Shown: positions 34,331 to 43,400, numbered from the stretch's first letter. The stretch is DNA of 64,000 nt from G965212025 sp965212025 (GCA_965212025.1 OZ243039.1:1550001-1614000), one strand, 5' to 3'. The notes: generated by a model from the letters alone, not told the origin. Program-made: numbers and translations.

Positions 34331-37300
34331 GACTGCGAGACAGACATGCCTGCCGTGCATTTCGAATGGCTTGCCGAACTCTTTCATGCCAGGCAGTGCC
34401 TTGCCGAAGATTTGGATAAGGAATTCGCCCGACCCGGGTGCTATCTGGTTTTTCCACGCGCTGGTCTGATTTCTGCCTGGTCAAGCGGTGCCAAAGATAT
34501 ATGTCAGGTGGCACGTTTCAATGCAGTGAGACGAGTTGAAAGGGGGCTGTTTTACCGCTTTGATTCGGTGGGTGGCTCAGTGGGTGGCGACCAGCTTTCT
34601 GATGTCGAAGCTTTCATGACCGAGCTTCATGACCGAATGACCGAAAGAGTCATTCGTGATGCCCGGGAACTGGATCATTTGTTTGAGAGTACAGAGCCGG
34701 CTCCTTTTTCCATTGTGACTTTGGGTACAGACGCAGGGCAGGCGACCGCAGTGATTGAGGCTGTTGGCGAGCGTTTGGGCTTTCGCCTCGACGCTCCGGA
34801 AATTGCATTTCTGTTACGGCAATACGCTGCCTTGGGGCGCTCGCCTACTGACCTGGAACTCATGATGTTCGCCCAGGTCAATTCTGAGCATTGCCGCCAC
34901 CATGTCTTCAACGCTCGGTGGAATGTCGGGGGGGTTGACTCGGGATTCACATTGTTTGATTTGATCCGTCAGACGCGGGCGCGGTCTCCGGCAGAAGTGC
35001 TTTGTGCTTACGAAGACAATGCTGCCGTCGTGCACAGTTCGCGGGGAAATTATTGGCAGCCTGCGCCAGATACCGGGGTGTATGGCAACCAGTTGGAAGA
35101 CTTGGCGATGGTGATGAAAGTCGAAACGCACAATCACCCGACCGCCATTGCTCCTTTTCCTGGTGCAGCGACCGGCGCAGGGGGTGAAATTCGTGATGAA
35201 GCGGCTACTGGGCGTGGTGCCCGCCCTCTTGCTGGCCTATGCGGATTCATTGTGTCTGATCTTGGTTTGCCGGGACACCCGAGGCCTTGGGAGCAAGCGG
35301 GCTCCGTACCGCCATTCTTTGCCGATCCCTGCCGGATCATGATGGAGGGGCCGGTCGGTGCCGCACGTTTTAATAATGAGTTCGGCAGGCCTGGTCTGGG
35401 CGGCTTTTTCCGGACTTTTGAACACCGAGAGGAGGCCACCCACTGGGGATATCACAAGCCCATAATGATTGCTGGCGGTATGGGGATTGCTCCGGGGTTT
35501 TCTCCAAAGCACAAAGACCTTGACGACGCTGTGGTTTTGGTTTTGGGTGGGCCAGCGATGTTGATTGGCCTGGGCGGCGGAAGCTCGTCCTCACAGACTG
35601 CAGGCACAAATTGTGGTGATCTGGATTACGCCTCGGTGCAACGGGCGAACCCGGAGATGCAGCGGCGTTGCCAGGAAGTCATCGACCGTTGTGTTGCATT
35701 GGGGGAAGCGAACCCGATATTGGCGATCCATGATGTTGGTGCTGGTGGGCTTGCCAACGCTGTTCCAGAGCTGCTGGCAGGGGGGGGCTGTGGTGGGACT
35801 ATCGAGCTTGCCGACGTTCCCAGCGCGGATCGCGGAATGTCCCCGCTTGAGCTCTGGTGCAATGAAGCACAGGAGCGTTATGTGCTGGCAGTCGCGCGTG
35901 AGCACTTACGCCCGCTTTCTGTTTTATGCGAGCGGGAGCGTTGTCCGGTCGCGGTTATCGGGGTCGCAAGAAAAAATGCCCCTTTGATCGTCCGTGATCG
36001 TCGTTATGGCAACGAACCGGCATCTGTCCCAATGAACCTGCTGCTTGGGAAATCTCCCGATGGTTCGAGGGTTGTCAATTTGCCATCGCCTTCCTCCCCA
36101 GCTGTTGGTGAACGGGCGTCTCGCAAGCCGATGGCGAACCTGGGTGACATTGTGGAACCACGCCAAGAGCAGGCACCCCCGTCAGGTGCTTTGTTTCCGG
36201 CAACTTTAGAGCTTGAAGAAGCTGTCAGACGCGTGTTGATGTTTCCAGCCGTGGGGTCGAAAAATTTTCTGATTACGATAGCGGATCGAACGGTGGGTGG
36301 GCTCGTTTGTCGCGACCAGCTTGTCGGTCCGTATCAGGTTCCGGTCAGTGACTGCGCTGTGTGTGCCGTGGATTATGCTGCCTATGCGGGTCAGGCGATG
36401 GCCATGGGTGAACGCACACCGGTGGCGGTTTGGGATGCTCCCGCTTCTGGACGTTTGGCTGTAGCGGAGGCTCTGACAAACATTTTTGCAGCCGATGTTT
36501 CTGCCTTGGCAGACATCAGGTTGTCTGCCAATTGGATGGCAGCACACGGTTATCCCGGTCAGGATGCGGCTTTGTATGAAACAGTCTGTGCGGTGACAAC
36601 CGACCTTTGCTCAAAGCTGGGTATTGCGATACCGATGGGCAAGGACTCGCTGTCCATGCGTGTTGGGTGGCAGGAACAGGGGAAGCAACATGAAGTGGTT
36701 TCGCCACTGTCACTGGTGGTCACGAGCTTTGCCCCGGTTGCCGACATCCGTAAGACGAGCACACCCGAACTGCTATGCGATCGGGATACGGTTTTGCTGC
36801 TCATAGATCTGTCGCACGGGAAAAACCGCTTGGGTGGCTCGGTGCTGGAGCAGGTGTGCGGTGTTTCCGGGAATGCCCCAGCTGATCTGGATTGTCCTGA
36901 TGACTTGCGAAAGGCGCACGGTTTCTTGCGCGGTTTGCGCCAGGCGGGAATGTTGCTTTCCTGTCACGACCGTTCGGATGGAGGGCTTTTTGTCACGCTT
37001 TGCGAAATGGCCTTTGCCGCACACACCGGCGTGGTGATAAAGCCTTCTTGTGGATCTGGAGACGTGCTGGGTGCTCTGTTTTCCGAAGAGCCAGGTTTGG
37101 TCATACAGGTTGCGACCGACGTTTTGCCTCAGGTTGAACAACTTGCCGCGGCATCGGGTCTTGGTGATTGCTGTCATCAAATCGGGCAACCGAGTCATGA
37201 TCTTGAGTTCCGTCTTCTGCTTGCTGATCGGGAGTGGTGCTGGGACTTGATGCAATTGAAAAAATGGTGGTGGGACACGGGCTATCGGATTCAGTCCCTG

Positions 37301-38215
37301 CGTGATGATCCGGTCTGTGCCCGTCAAGAGCGCGATTTTGTGCTCCAAAAAGGTGCGCGCGGATTACGTCCAGGCTGGCGCAATGATGTTTCTTCCCGGC
37401 GGGCAGCCGTCACCGCCAAAACACCAGGAACCAAGGGCTTGTGTCGTCCGAAAGTTGCGATTTTTCGGGAGCAGGGTGTGAATGGCCAGCGCGAGATGGC
37501 GGCAGCTTTTCATGATGCGGGTTTTGAGGCGGTTGACGTGCATACGAGCGACCTGGCTTCAGGGGACTGCTCGCTGAAGGGTTTTCACGGACTGGCCGCC
37601 TGCGGGGGATTTTCTTTCGGAGACGTGCTGGGTGCGGGGCGTGGATGGGCGGCCAGCATCCTCTACAATCCGGTGGTGCGCGAGGAGTTGCAAAGGTTTT
37701 TTGCGCGCACCGATACTTTCGGGATAGGCGTCTGTAATGGTTGCCAGATGTTTTCGCAAATTAAGCAGTTGATCCCCGGGGCGGAGTCTTGGCCACATTT
37801 TATTGGCAACCGGTCAAGGCAGTTTGAAGCCCGTCTCAGTTTGGTGGAAGTGTTAGACACGCGCTCTATTTTCTTTGGAGGGATGGCAAATAGCTTGCTC
37901 ATGGTTCCGGTGGCACATGCCGAAGGTCGGGCTGTTTTTGAAAACGGAATCCCGGAGGCGCTTGCACGCAACACCTGCTTACGTTACGTGAGCCATGCAG
38001 ATCGGAAAGCAACGGAAAATTATCCGGAGAACCCAAATGGGAGCACGGCTGGCGTTACCGGCTTTTGCAATGATGATGGGCGTGTCACCATCCTGATGCC
38101 TCATCCGGAACGAGTCTTCAGGGGGGTGCAGTTTTCCTGGAGACCAAAGGAATGGGGGGACGCAAGCCCTTGGTCCCGGTTTTTTGAAAACGCCAAACTT
38201 TGGCTGGATCGCTGA
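34220..38215 (+). CDS. purL: Phosphoribosylformylglycinamidine synthase (FGAM synthase)
   Basis: The large single-chain PurL converts FGAR and glutamine to FGAM in purine synthesis. The product of about 1330 aa has a PurS-like N-terminus, two AIR-synthase-type halves (MMFAQVNSEHCRHHVFNARW; VETHNHPTAIAPFPGAATGA; IPMGKDSLSMRV) and a C-terminal glutaminase domain with the nucleophile in GIGVCNGCQMFS. The GTG at 34220 is chosen because PurL-like sequence begins at KYFFGKESL. An in-frame ATG at 34085 would add 45 residues that lie inside the upstream direct repeat. The 3' end of this gene is partly duplicated at 39480-40010. Confidence 0.9.
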   Translation: MKYFFGKESLVAGSGQVARFRQELPTDALWVREVFFLDCETDMPAVHFEWLAELFHARQCLAEDLDKEFARPGCYLVFPRAGLISAWSSGAKDICQVARFNAVRRVERGLFYRFDSVGGSVGGDQLSDVEAFMTELHDRMTERVIRDARELDHLFESTEPAPFSIVTLGTDAGQATAVIEAVGERLGFRLDAPEIAFLLRQYAALGRSPTDLELMMFAQVNSEHCRHHVFNARWNVGGVDSGFTLFDLIRQTRARSPAEVLCAYEDNAAVVHSSRGNYWQPAPDTGVYGNQLEDLAMVMKVETHNHPTAIAPFPGAATGAGGEIRDEAATGRGARPLAGLCGFIVSDLGLPGHPRPWEQAGSVPPFFADPCRIMMEGPVGAARFNNEFGRPGLGGFFRTFEHREEATHWGYHKPIMIAGGMGIAPGFSPKHKDLDDAVVLVLGGPAMLIGLGGGSSSSQTAGTNCGDLDYASVQRANPEMQRRCQEVIDRCVALGEANPILAIHDVGAGGLANAVPELLAGGGCGGTIELADVPSADRGMSPLELWCNEAQERYVLAVAREHLRPLSVLCERERCPVAVIGVARKNAPLIVRDRRYGNEPASVPMNLLLGKSPDGSRVVNLPSPSSPAVGERASRKPMANLGDIVEPRQEQAPPSGALFPATLELEEAVRRVLMFPAVGSKNFLITIADRTVGGLVCRDQLVGPYQVPVSDCAVCAVDYAAYAGQAMAMGERTPVAVWDAPASGRLAVAEALTNIFAADVSALADIRLSANWMAAHGYPGQDAALYETVCAVTTDLCSKLGIAIPMGKDSLSMRVGWQEQGKQHEVVSPLSLVVTSFAPVADIRKTSTPELLCDRDTVLLLIDLSHGKNRLGGSVLEQVCGVSGNAPADLDCPDDLRKAHGFLRGLRQAGMLLSCHDRSDGGLFVTLCEMAFAAHTGVVIKPSCGSGDVLGALFSEEPGLVIQVATDVLPQVEQLAAASGLGDCCHQIGQPSHDLEFRLLLADREWCWDLMQLKKWWWDTGYRIQSLRDDPVCARQERDFVLQKGARGLRPGWRNDVSSRRAAVTAKTPGTKGLCRPKVAIFREQGVNGQREMAAAFHDAGFEAVDVHTSDLASGDCSLKGFHGLAACGGFSFGDVLGAGRGWAASILYNPVVREELQRFFARTDTFGIGVCNGCQMFSQIKQLIPGAESWPHFIGNRSRQFEARLSLVEVLDTRSIFFGGMANSLLMVPVAHAEGRAVFENGIPEALARNTCLRYVSHADRKATENYPENPNGSTAGVTGFCNDDGRVTILMPHPERVFRGVQFSWRPKEWGDASPWSRFFENAKLWLDR

Positions 38216-38546
38216 ACGACATGGATGAAATCTGTATTGAAGTGAAAGACCTGCTTGCGGGCAATGCAGTGAAAATAGGATGGGGTCTTTACGGGCTTGG
38301 TTCCCGATCACATTGGCGGTGGCATTGGCCGTTTTTTACAGGCTTGCCTGGCGGGTTTCGGGGCTTTTTCTGCGTTTCTGCTTTCCGGAACCTGCCTGTG
38401 TGGCAACCTGATGACTGCTGTGTCGCTCACTTTTCCTGGATAGGTTCCAGTAGGGAAGTCGCGAGATTGAAGAGGCGCCATTTCCAAATATGAGGCACCG
38501 GCTCTGCGGGCGAAGCGTCCTTTCTGCAATACAAAGAGGCTCGGGT

Positions 38547-38552
38547 TATAAT
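38547..38552 (+). promoter_or_regulatory. -10 element (TATAAT) upstream of PPxY gene 1
   Basis: GGGTTATAATGTG is conserved at the equivalent place before the paralogue (40306-40311). It lies about 90 bases before the start codon. Confidence 0.45.
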
Positions 38553-38593
38553 GTGTGCCTTGGACTACAGTGCGTGGTGTTGGCGGGTTAAGC

Positions 38594-38611
38594 ATCTGCC
38601 TTGTGGCAGAT
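38594..38611 (+). promoter_or_regulatory. 5'-leader hairpin of PPxY gene 1
   Basis: Perfect stem ATCTGCC / GGCAGAT with loop TTGT, about 33 bases upstream of the ATG. Stem and loop are identical in the leader of the paralogue although the surrounding sequence has diverged. Confidence 0.45.
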
Positions 38612-38644
38612 ATGGGAACTTGATGTTTTAATAAGGTAGTACTA

Positions 38645-39313
38645 ATGACCGTCACAAAATTATTTTCTCTGTACAAGTACTCTTACGTGAAGGATCTGCC
38701 GGAAGATCCGGGTGCTGGGGTCACCCCCATACGTCAAGAGGATTTGGAGCAGACAGCCAGAAACGAGTTTTTATTGCCGGACAAGGAAAGGTATTCGGTC
38801 AGAATTAAAAAGCATGGCAATAATTTCCGTCATCGTTGCGTGTGTTGGCTTGAGGATCGGGTGTTTTCCCGTATTGGGATGGTATTGGGTGATCGCACAA
38901 GACAGCGGGCTTCTAACGAGTTTGCCAATGCTATTGCAGATGCACTGTTTGAAATGGGAATTGAAGGTCATGAAGAGCACCATACGGTACAGGTGATTCG
39001 GGATCATGCATCAAGGAACTTGCCCTTACGTTCAAGTTTGGTTCGTGCTGTTCTTCAGGAGGTGGCAGAACTGGGACACACGCAAGCTCGGGAACTCTGG
39101 GAACAGGATGCGCCTCTGTACGCTCTGGATACATTCAATCTCCCAGCTGATACCGAAGATGGCGAACCACCCGATTACGACCAGATTGGTGGAATCCCTC
39201 CTCTTGAAGAGCCGCCTGCCCATGAAGAGCTGCCTGCCCATGAAGAGCTGCCTACCTACGATGAGGCTGTGGCAGATCAAGACAACACGCGCGATCCTGA
39301 CAATCCGGTATAA
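38645..39313 (+). CDS. Hypothetical protein with PPxY/LPxY tail (paralogue 1)
   Basis: A 222-aa protein, not recognised. Residues 1-155 form a mixed, probably globular domain (FLLPDKERYSVRIKKHGNNF; CVCWLEDRVFSRIG; LPLRSSLVRAVLQEVAELGH). Residues 165-222 are acidic and Pro-rich, with EPPDYDQIGG (PPDY at 175-178), repeated EELPAHEELPAHEE and LPTYDEA (202-205). PPxY and LPxY are ligands of eukaryotic WW domains, for example of Nedd4-family ubiquitin ligases. No signal peptide is seen. An effector acting inside a host is a hypothesis. Paralogue 2 is at 40399. Confidence 0.75.
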   Translation: MTVTKLFSLYKYSYVKDLPEDPGAGVTPIRQEDLEQTARNEFLLPDKERYSVRIKKHGNNFRHRCVCWLEDRVFSRIGMVLGDRTRQRASNEFANAIADALFEMGIEGHEEHHTVQVIRDHASRNLPLRSSLVRAVLQEVAELGHTQARELWEQDAPLYALDTFNLPADTEDGEPPDYDQIGGIPPLEEPPAHEELPAHEELPTYDEAVADQDNTRDPDNPV

Positions 39314-39479
39314 AACGCCGTCCCTCCCTCGGTTTCACCAGATCGTGGGTATTTGCCAGGCAAAGCTTTTATCTGAGCGTCTGAAGTCCCGGACTTCGCT
39401 CCAGATAGTCGGAATTGTTCACTAGCAGTTCCGGGCACTGGAAGGTGGTCAAAAGAGCTGGGCTTGGTCATAATTGGTT

Positions 39480-40010
39480 GCGATCGCCGTTTTGCTTCAG
39501 GTTGGGCAGCTTGCCGCGGCATCGGATCTTGGTGATTGCCGTCACCTAATCGGGCAACCGAGTCATGATCTTAAGTTCCGCCTCCTGCCTGCCGATCGGG
39601 AGTGGTGTCGGGACACGAGCTACCGGATTCAACTCCTGAGTGATGACCCGGTCTGTGCCCGTCAAGAGCGTGATTTTGTGCTCCGAAAGGGTGCGCGTGT
39701 ATTAGACCCAGGCCGGTGCAACGATGTTTCTTCTTCTCGGCGTCCCTTGCTCCAAAACACAGGAACCAAGGCTTGTGCCGTCCGAAAGTAGCGATTTTTC
39801 GGGAGCAGGGCGTGAATGGCCAGCGTGAGATGGCAGCAGCTTTTCATGATGCGGGCTTTGAGATGATTGACGTGCATACGGGTGATCTGTCTTAAGGGGG
39901 GTGAAGTTTTCCTGGAGACCAAAGGAATGGTAGGGCGAGAGCCCTTGGTTCCGGTCTTTTGAAAACGCCAAACTTTGGCTGAGTCGCTGGATGATATGGA
40001 TGGAAGCTGT
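39480..40010 (+). pseudogene. Partial copy of the purL 3' region
   Basis: Bases 39490-39895 repeat the purL segment 37115-37560 (LAAASDLGDC, HLIGQPSHDLKFRLL, DDPVCARQERDFVLRKGAR) with frameshifts. After an internal deletion of roughly 560 bases, 39897-40010 repeats the last codons and downstream flank of purL (38121-38240). It is non-coding debris of a tandem duplication that also created the second PPxY gene. Confidence 0.85.
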
Positions 40011-40305
40011 GTTGAAGTGAACGCCAAACTTGAAGTGAGAGCCCGCTTGCGGACGATGCAGTGAAAACAGGTTGGAGCCTTCACGAGCTTGGTTCCTGAC
40101 CACATCGGCGGTGGCATTGGCCATTTTTTACAGGCTTGCCTGCAGGTTTCTGCGCTGCTGCTTTCGGGAACCTGGCTGCCTACGCGGCAACCTGATGACT
40201 GCTGTGCCGCTCACTTTTCCCGGATAAAAGCTCCAGAGGGAAGTTGCGGGATTGAAGAGGATCATTTCCAGGCATGAGGTACCGGCTGTGCAAAAAGTTT
40301 TGGGT

Positions 40306-40311
40306 TATAAT
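40306..40311 (+). promoter_or_regulatory. -10 element (TATAAT) upstream of PPxY gene 2
   Basis: GGGTTATAATGTA, the same context as at 38547. Confidence 0.45.
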
Positions 40312-40346
40312 GTAAAGATCACAGTGTGTAATATTGGTGGGTTCGC

Positions 40347-40364
40347 ATCTGCCTTGTGGCAGAT
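40347..40364 (+). promoter_or_regulatory. 5'-leader hairpin of PPxY gene 2
   Basis: Stem ATCTGCC / GGCAGAT with loop TTGT, identical to the element at 38594-38611 and at a similar distance (34 bases) from the start codon. Confidence 0.45.
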
Positions 40365-40398
40365 ATGGGGACTTGGTATTTTTATGGAGTAGCACTAA

Positions 40399-41058
40399 AT
40401 GCCTATCAGAAATTTATTTTCCATGTACAGGCTCTCTTACGCGAAGGAAGTGCCGGATGATGTGGCTGGGCACGCCCCTATGCGCGAAGAGGAGTTGGCG
40501 CAGACGGCCAGGAACGAGTTTTTATTGCCGGATGGGTTTGATGTCAAACTTAAAAAGCGTGGCGATAATTTCTACCATCGGTCCGTGTGTTGGCTTGTAG
40601 AGCGAGTATTTTCCCGTATTGGGATAATGCCGGGCAATCGCACAAGACGGCGAGCTGCTGAAGAGTTTGCTACCGCTGTTGCAAGTGCGTTGGCTGATAT
40701 AGGAGTTGAAGATCCTGATTCGCACCGTACGGTAAAGATGATTCGGGATCACGGAGCGAAGAACTTGCCCTTGCGTTCAAATTTTGTTCGTGCTGTTCTT
40801 GGGGAGGTGTCAGACTTGGGATACGCGCAATCCCCGGAAATCTGGGAACATACCGTGCCTGAGTTCGCCCTGAATGCATTTGGACCTCCGCCCGAAGATG
40901 AAGATTCTGAACCACCCAGTTACGATCAAATTGGTGGAATCCTTCCTACTGAAGACCCACCTGCATACGAAGAGCCGCCTGTTAATGATGAGCCGCTTAT
41001 TGATTTAGAGTTGCCTGCCTACAGCGAGGTTGTGCCAGACCGAGGCACGCGACCCTGA
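40399..41058 (+). CDS. Hypothetical protein with PPxY/LPxY tail (paralogue 2)
   Basis: A 219-aa paralogue of the 38645 product, about 55-60 percent identical by eye. The N-terminal domain is well conserved (QTARNEFLLPDG, VFSRIGIMPGNRTRRRA, KNLPLRSNFVRAVLGEVSDL). The tail keeps the motif type but in different number and position: EPPSYDQIGG (172-175), DPPAYEE (187-190) and LPAYSE (205-208). Preservation of Tyr-centred motifs in a fast-changing tail argues for selection on them. Function unknown. Confidence 0.75.
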   Translation: MPIRNLFSMYRLSYAKEVPDDVAGHAPMREEELAQTARNEFLLPDGFDVKLKKRGDNFYHRSVCWLVERVFSRIGIMPGNRTRRRAAEEFATAVASALADIGVEDPDSHRTVKMIRDHGAKNLPLRSNFVRAVLGEVSDLGYAQSPEIWEHTVPEFALNAFGPPPEDEDSEPPSYDQIGGILPTEDPPAYEEPPVNDEPLIDLELPAYSEVVPDRGTRP

Positions 41059-41340
41059 CAATACGGTATAAAAGCCCCCTCCCCTTCGGTCTGGCCAAAT
41101 CGCAGGTCATTTTACTAGGCAAAGCTCTTATCTGAGCGTCTGAAGTCCCGGCCTTCGCTCCGTATGACCGGAATTGTTCACTCACGGTTCCCGGGACTGG
41201 AAGGAGGTCAAAAGAGTCGGGCTTGGCAAACGTTACGTTCATTTCGGGTCTGACTGCGCTCGAAATGAAAAGCCGATTTCTGCACTGACTCTTCAGCGTG
41301 CGCTCTCAGCTGCGAGATAATTTCGAAACACCTGGCTTTC
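41059..41340. other. Downstream flank of PPxY gene 2
   Basis: The first ~170 bases repeat the flank after PPxY gene 1 (CTTATCTGAGCGTCTGAAGT ... TCAAAAGAG.CGGGCTTGG) and mark the end of the tandem duplication. The rest shows no gene. Confidence 0.5.
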
Positions 41341-41620
41341 CCACCCCGCGCTGCACATTCAGGCTCTCGGTCTGACTGACGAACCTCTACCCGGGTGGTC
41401 TGCAACCTGGTCGGCCTTCACGCAGCTCGTGCTTACTCTTGCCACCGGACGCCTCGCAAGTCAGCCACTTTCCAATGGCTTTGCGAATCGGTCATCAGGA
41501 CGCTACCCAGCTTGATAGCCTGAAGGCGTACCGCTCTATGGGTTGCTGCCCTTGTGAGGAGCCAGTGGCTACGGGGCTCGCGTGGGGCAGTTTGCGTCCA
41601 TCTGGAGCGCAATATTGGGG
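41341..41620 (+). repeat. Direct repeat A (280 bp) flanking the ImmA/IrrE-DUF4411 pair
   Basis: It runs from CCACCCCGCGCTGCA to GCAATATTGGGG and is about 93 percent identical by eye to 43772-44050, in the same orientation. The frame MPPDASQVSHFPMALRIGHQ inside it is open in both copies but shows no gene-like context. The pair brackets a two-gene toxin-antitoxin-like cassette. Confidence 0.85.
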
Positions 41621-41712
41621 GGAGCCGTCAGCCGTAAGCGACCTCCTGGCCGCGCGACTCAAATCCGTGCTCTCTGGCCTTGGGCAATGCGGCGACCCGG
41701 CACCGTTAGGGA

Positions 41713-41746
41713 TATACTGATTCCGTCAGGCAACGCTGACGGAATC
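41713..41746 (+). promoter_or_regulatory. Promoter -10 with overlapping operator palindrome
   Basis: TATACT (41713-41718) is followed at once by the perfect dyad GATTCCGTCAG / CTGACGGAATC (41719-41729 and 41736-41746, six-base spacer). It is 40 bases before the HTH-peptidase gene and is well placed for autorepression by that protein's own HTH domain. Confidence 0.55.
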
Positions 41747-41785
41747 AACATTATCGAAAGAACACGGGTACGGAGGACTGTGTGC

Positions 41786-42976
41786 ATGGGTAAAGTTCAA
41801 CGGATTGACGGGATCAACGTGAGCGTACTGAAGCAGTGTCGTGAGCAACTCAACCTCGGCTTGGACGAGGCGGTGCAGCTTAGCGGCATGAAGACACTGA
41901 AACTGTCTGAGATAGAGAACGGCGGTCGTCTTCCGACGTATCGGCAGCTGTGCGAACTCGCCAAGACCTACTTGGTTCCGGCTTGGGTATTCCTGGAGGA
42001 AGACATTCCTCCGGCATTCCGTTTCCGGGAAACTCCGTTTTTCCGCTCCTTGAGTGGACGGAAGGTCGAAAGTTCCTATCGCGTGAAGAGATTGGTGCAG
42101 AAAGTGGAAGATCTGCGTGAACATCTCTTGGAATTGCGTAGCGTCGAGGGCAACGCGATCCACCCGTTCGATGGTCCATTGAGTGACCATGGTGTTCCTT
42201 CGCCCGAGAAGGTTCGGGTATGGCTGGGGGTTTCACTGAAGGAACAAGTCGCCGCTGCGGGGGAAAAGGAAGATAGTTTCACCTTGTGGAGGAAGGCTAT
42301 CGAAGGGAAGAATATCCTGGTGTTCGTGACCCGGCGTTTCTCGCACTGGTCGAAAATGCGAGTCGACACGATACGTGGGCTTTCCCTGTACCACAAAACC
42401 CTGCCGGTGATCGTTGTCAATGATTCTGACAGCTATCGTGCCCAGACCTTTACTCTCATGCATGAACTGGCGCACGTGCTAAGGCAGCAGACATTCCTGG
42501 ATGTTGGAGACTTCGAGGGCTTGAGTACGAAGGGTGAGGAAGCGCGCTGTAATCGTTTTGCAGCCGACCTGTTGATGCCGCCGAAGGACTTTAAGAGATA
42601 TGTGGGGGAACAGGTGCGACTCTCCGAGGCAGTTGCCGGGAATTCCAGGTTCTTGGAGCTGGTGGTTAGGTATTTCGGGGTAAGCCGCTGGGCAGCCGCT
42701 GTTCAAATGTGTCGGCTAGGGTTGATGAAAAGGTCTGCTTATAACGAACTGAAGGGACATTGGAGCCGTGAGTGGCAAGAATCCCTCGCGAAACGGAAAG
42801 GAAAATTCATAGTGGCCCGGAACATCCCCAAGGAGACACTCCGGCAGTTCGGCGGGTTGTATACCGGAGCCGTGTTGCAGGCATTTTATGACAAGGAAAT
42901 CCCCTTGAGTAAGCTATGCGCGTTTTTGTCGCTGTCCAAGGTTAGCTATGCCAGTGAATTGGAACAGTTGTTGTGA
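41786..42976 (+). CDS. HTH plus ImmA/IrrE-type metallopeptidase
   Basis: A 396-aa protein from the ATG at 41786. The N-terminal XRE-type HTH (about 10-60: QCREQLNLGLDEAVQLSGMK, LKLSEIENGGRLPTYRQLCE) is followed by an ImmA/IrrE zinc peptidase domain with HELAH in TLMHELAHVLRQQ and a downstream EEARCNRFAADLLMP third-ligand block. Such proteins cleave or sense repressors and often pair with DUF4411 proteins, as here. The longer open frame from 41582 extends into the direct repeat and promoter and is not used. Confidence 0.85.
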   Translation: MGKVQRIDGINVSVLKQCREQLNLGLDEAVQLSGMKTLKLSEIENGGRLPTYRQLCELAKTYLVPAWVFLEEDIPPAFRFRETPFFRSLSGRKVESSYRVKRLVQKVEDLREHLLELRSVEGNAIHPFDGPLSDHGVPSPEKVRVWLGVSLKEQVAAAGEKEDSFTLWRKAIEGKNILVFVTRRFSHWSKMRVDTIRGLSLYHKTLPVIVVNDSDSYRAQTFTLMHELAHVLRQQTFLDVGDFEGLSTKGEEARCNRFAADLLMPPKDFKRYVGEQVRLSEAVAGNSRFLELVVRYFGVSRWAAAVQMCRLGLMKRSAYNELKGHWSREWQESLAKRKGKFIVARNIPKETLRQFGGLYTGAVLQAFYDKEIPLSKLCAFLSLSKVSYASELEQLL

Positions 42977-43400
42977 GTACCGGGGGCGTTTTTTGTATGC
43001 CAGCACTTTAATGCACGCATGGCATGCTTACCCCCCAGATATTTTCCCCGCGTTGTATGGGCGATTGAAAGATGTGTTTCCCGGGCGCGTTCTGGTCTTG
43101 AAGCAGATATTAGATGAGGTCATATTTACCGAAGAATTCAATGGATTTGGTGTTCTCAAGGCATGGCTTCATAGTATCCCTCTCAAACCTGTGCATTTTG
43201 ATGTGAGGGATGAGAAGCTTCTACAGTTGAGCCGGGATTTTGAAATTGACAGCAACCGAAAAGGAGCTAGCCACAATGACATATCTCTTATCGCATACGC
43301 TCGGGAACACCAATATACGGTGGTCACGGAAGCAAGCAACCAAAGCCTCCCCCTCGTAGTCGTTCCAATTACAGGATTCCACTTATCTGTGAGGAGCTGA
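42948..43400 (+). CDS. DUF4411 (PIN-like) protein, possible toxin partner
   Basis: The ~150-aa frame matches DUF4411: FLYASTLMHAWHAYPPDIFP then ALYGRL, VLKQILDEVI, and the C-terminal ASHNDISLIAYAREHQYTVV then TEASNQ. DUF4411 is PIN-related, with acidic catalytic residues. The family normally begins with (L/I)(L/I)DAS, but here the Asp codon is TAT (FLYAS), which may abolish activity. The start is uncertain: ATG 42948 lies inside the peptidase gene, while the GTG four bases before its end is out of frame. Likely toxin-like partner of the HTH-peptidase. Confidence 0.65.
   Translation: MPVNWNSCCEYRGRFLYASTLMHAWHAYPPDIFPALYGRLKDVFPGRVLVLKQILDEVIFTEEFNGFGVLKAWLHSIPLKPVHFDVRDEKLLQLSRDFEIDSNRKGASHNDISLIAYAREHQYTVVTEASNQSLPLVVVPITGFHLSVRS

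Larger units (their letters stand above)
38216..38644 (+). promoter_or_regulatory. Leader region of the first PPxY gene
   Basis: This 430-base region holds a -10-like TATAAT (38547-38552) and a perfect hairpin just before the gene. The same layout is found before the paralogue at 40399. No gene was found in it. Confidence 0.5.

Noticed and set aside
36773..37348. 191-codon minus-strand frame inside purL
   Set aside because: It is antisense to purL and has no domain signature.
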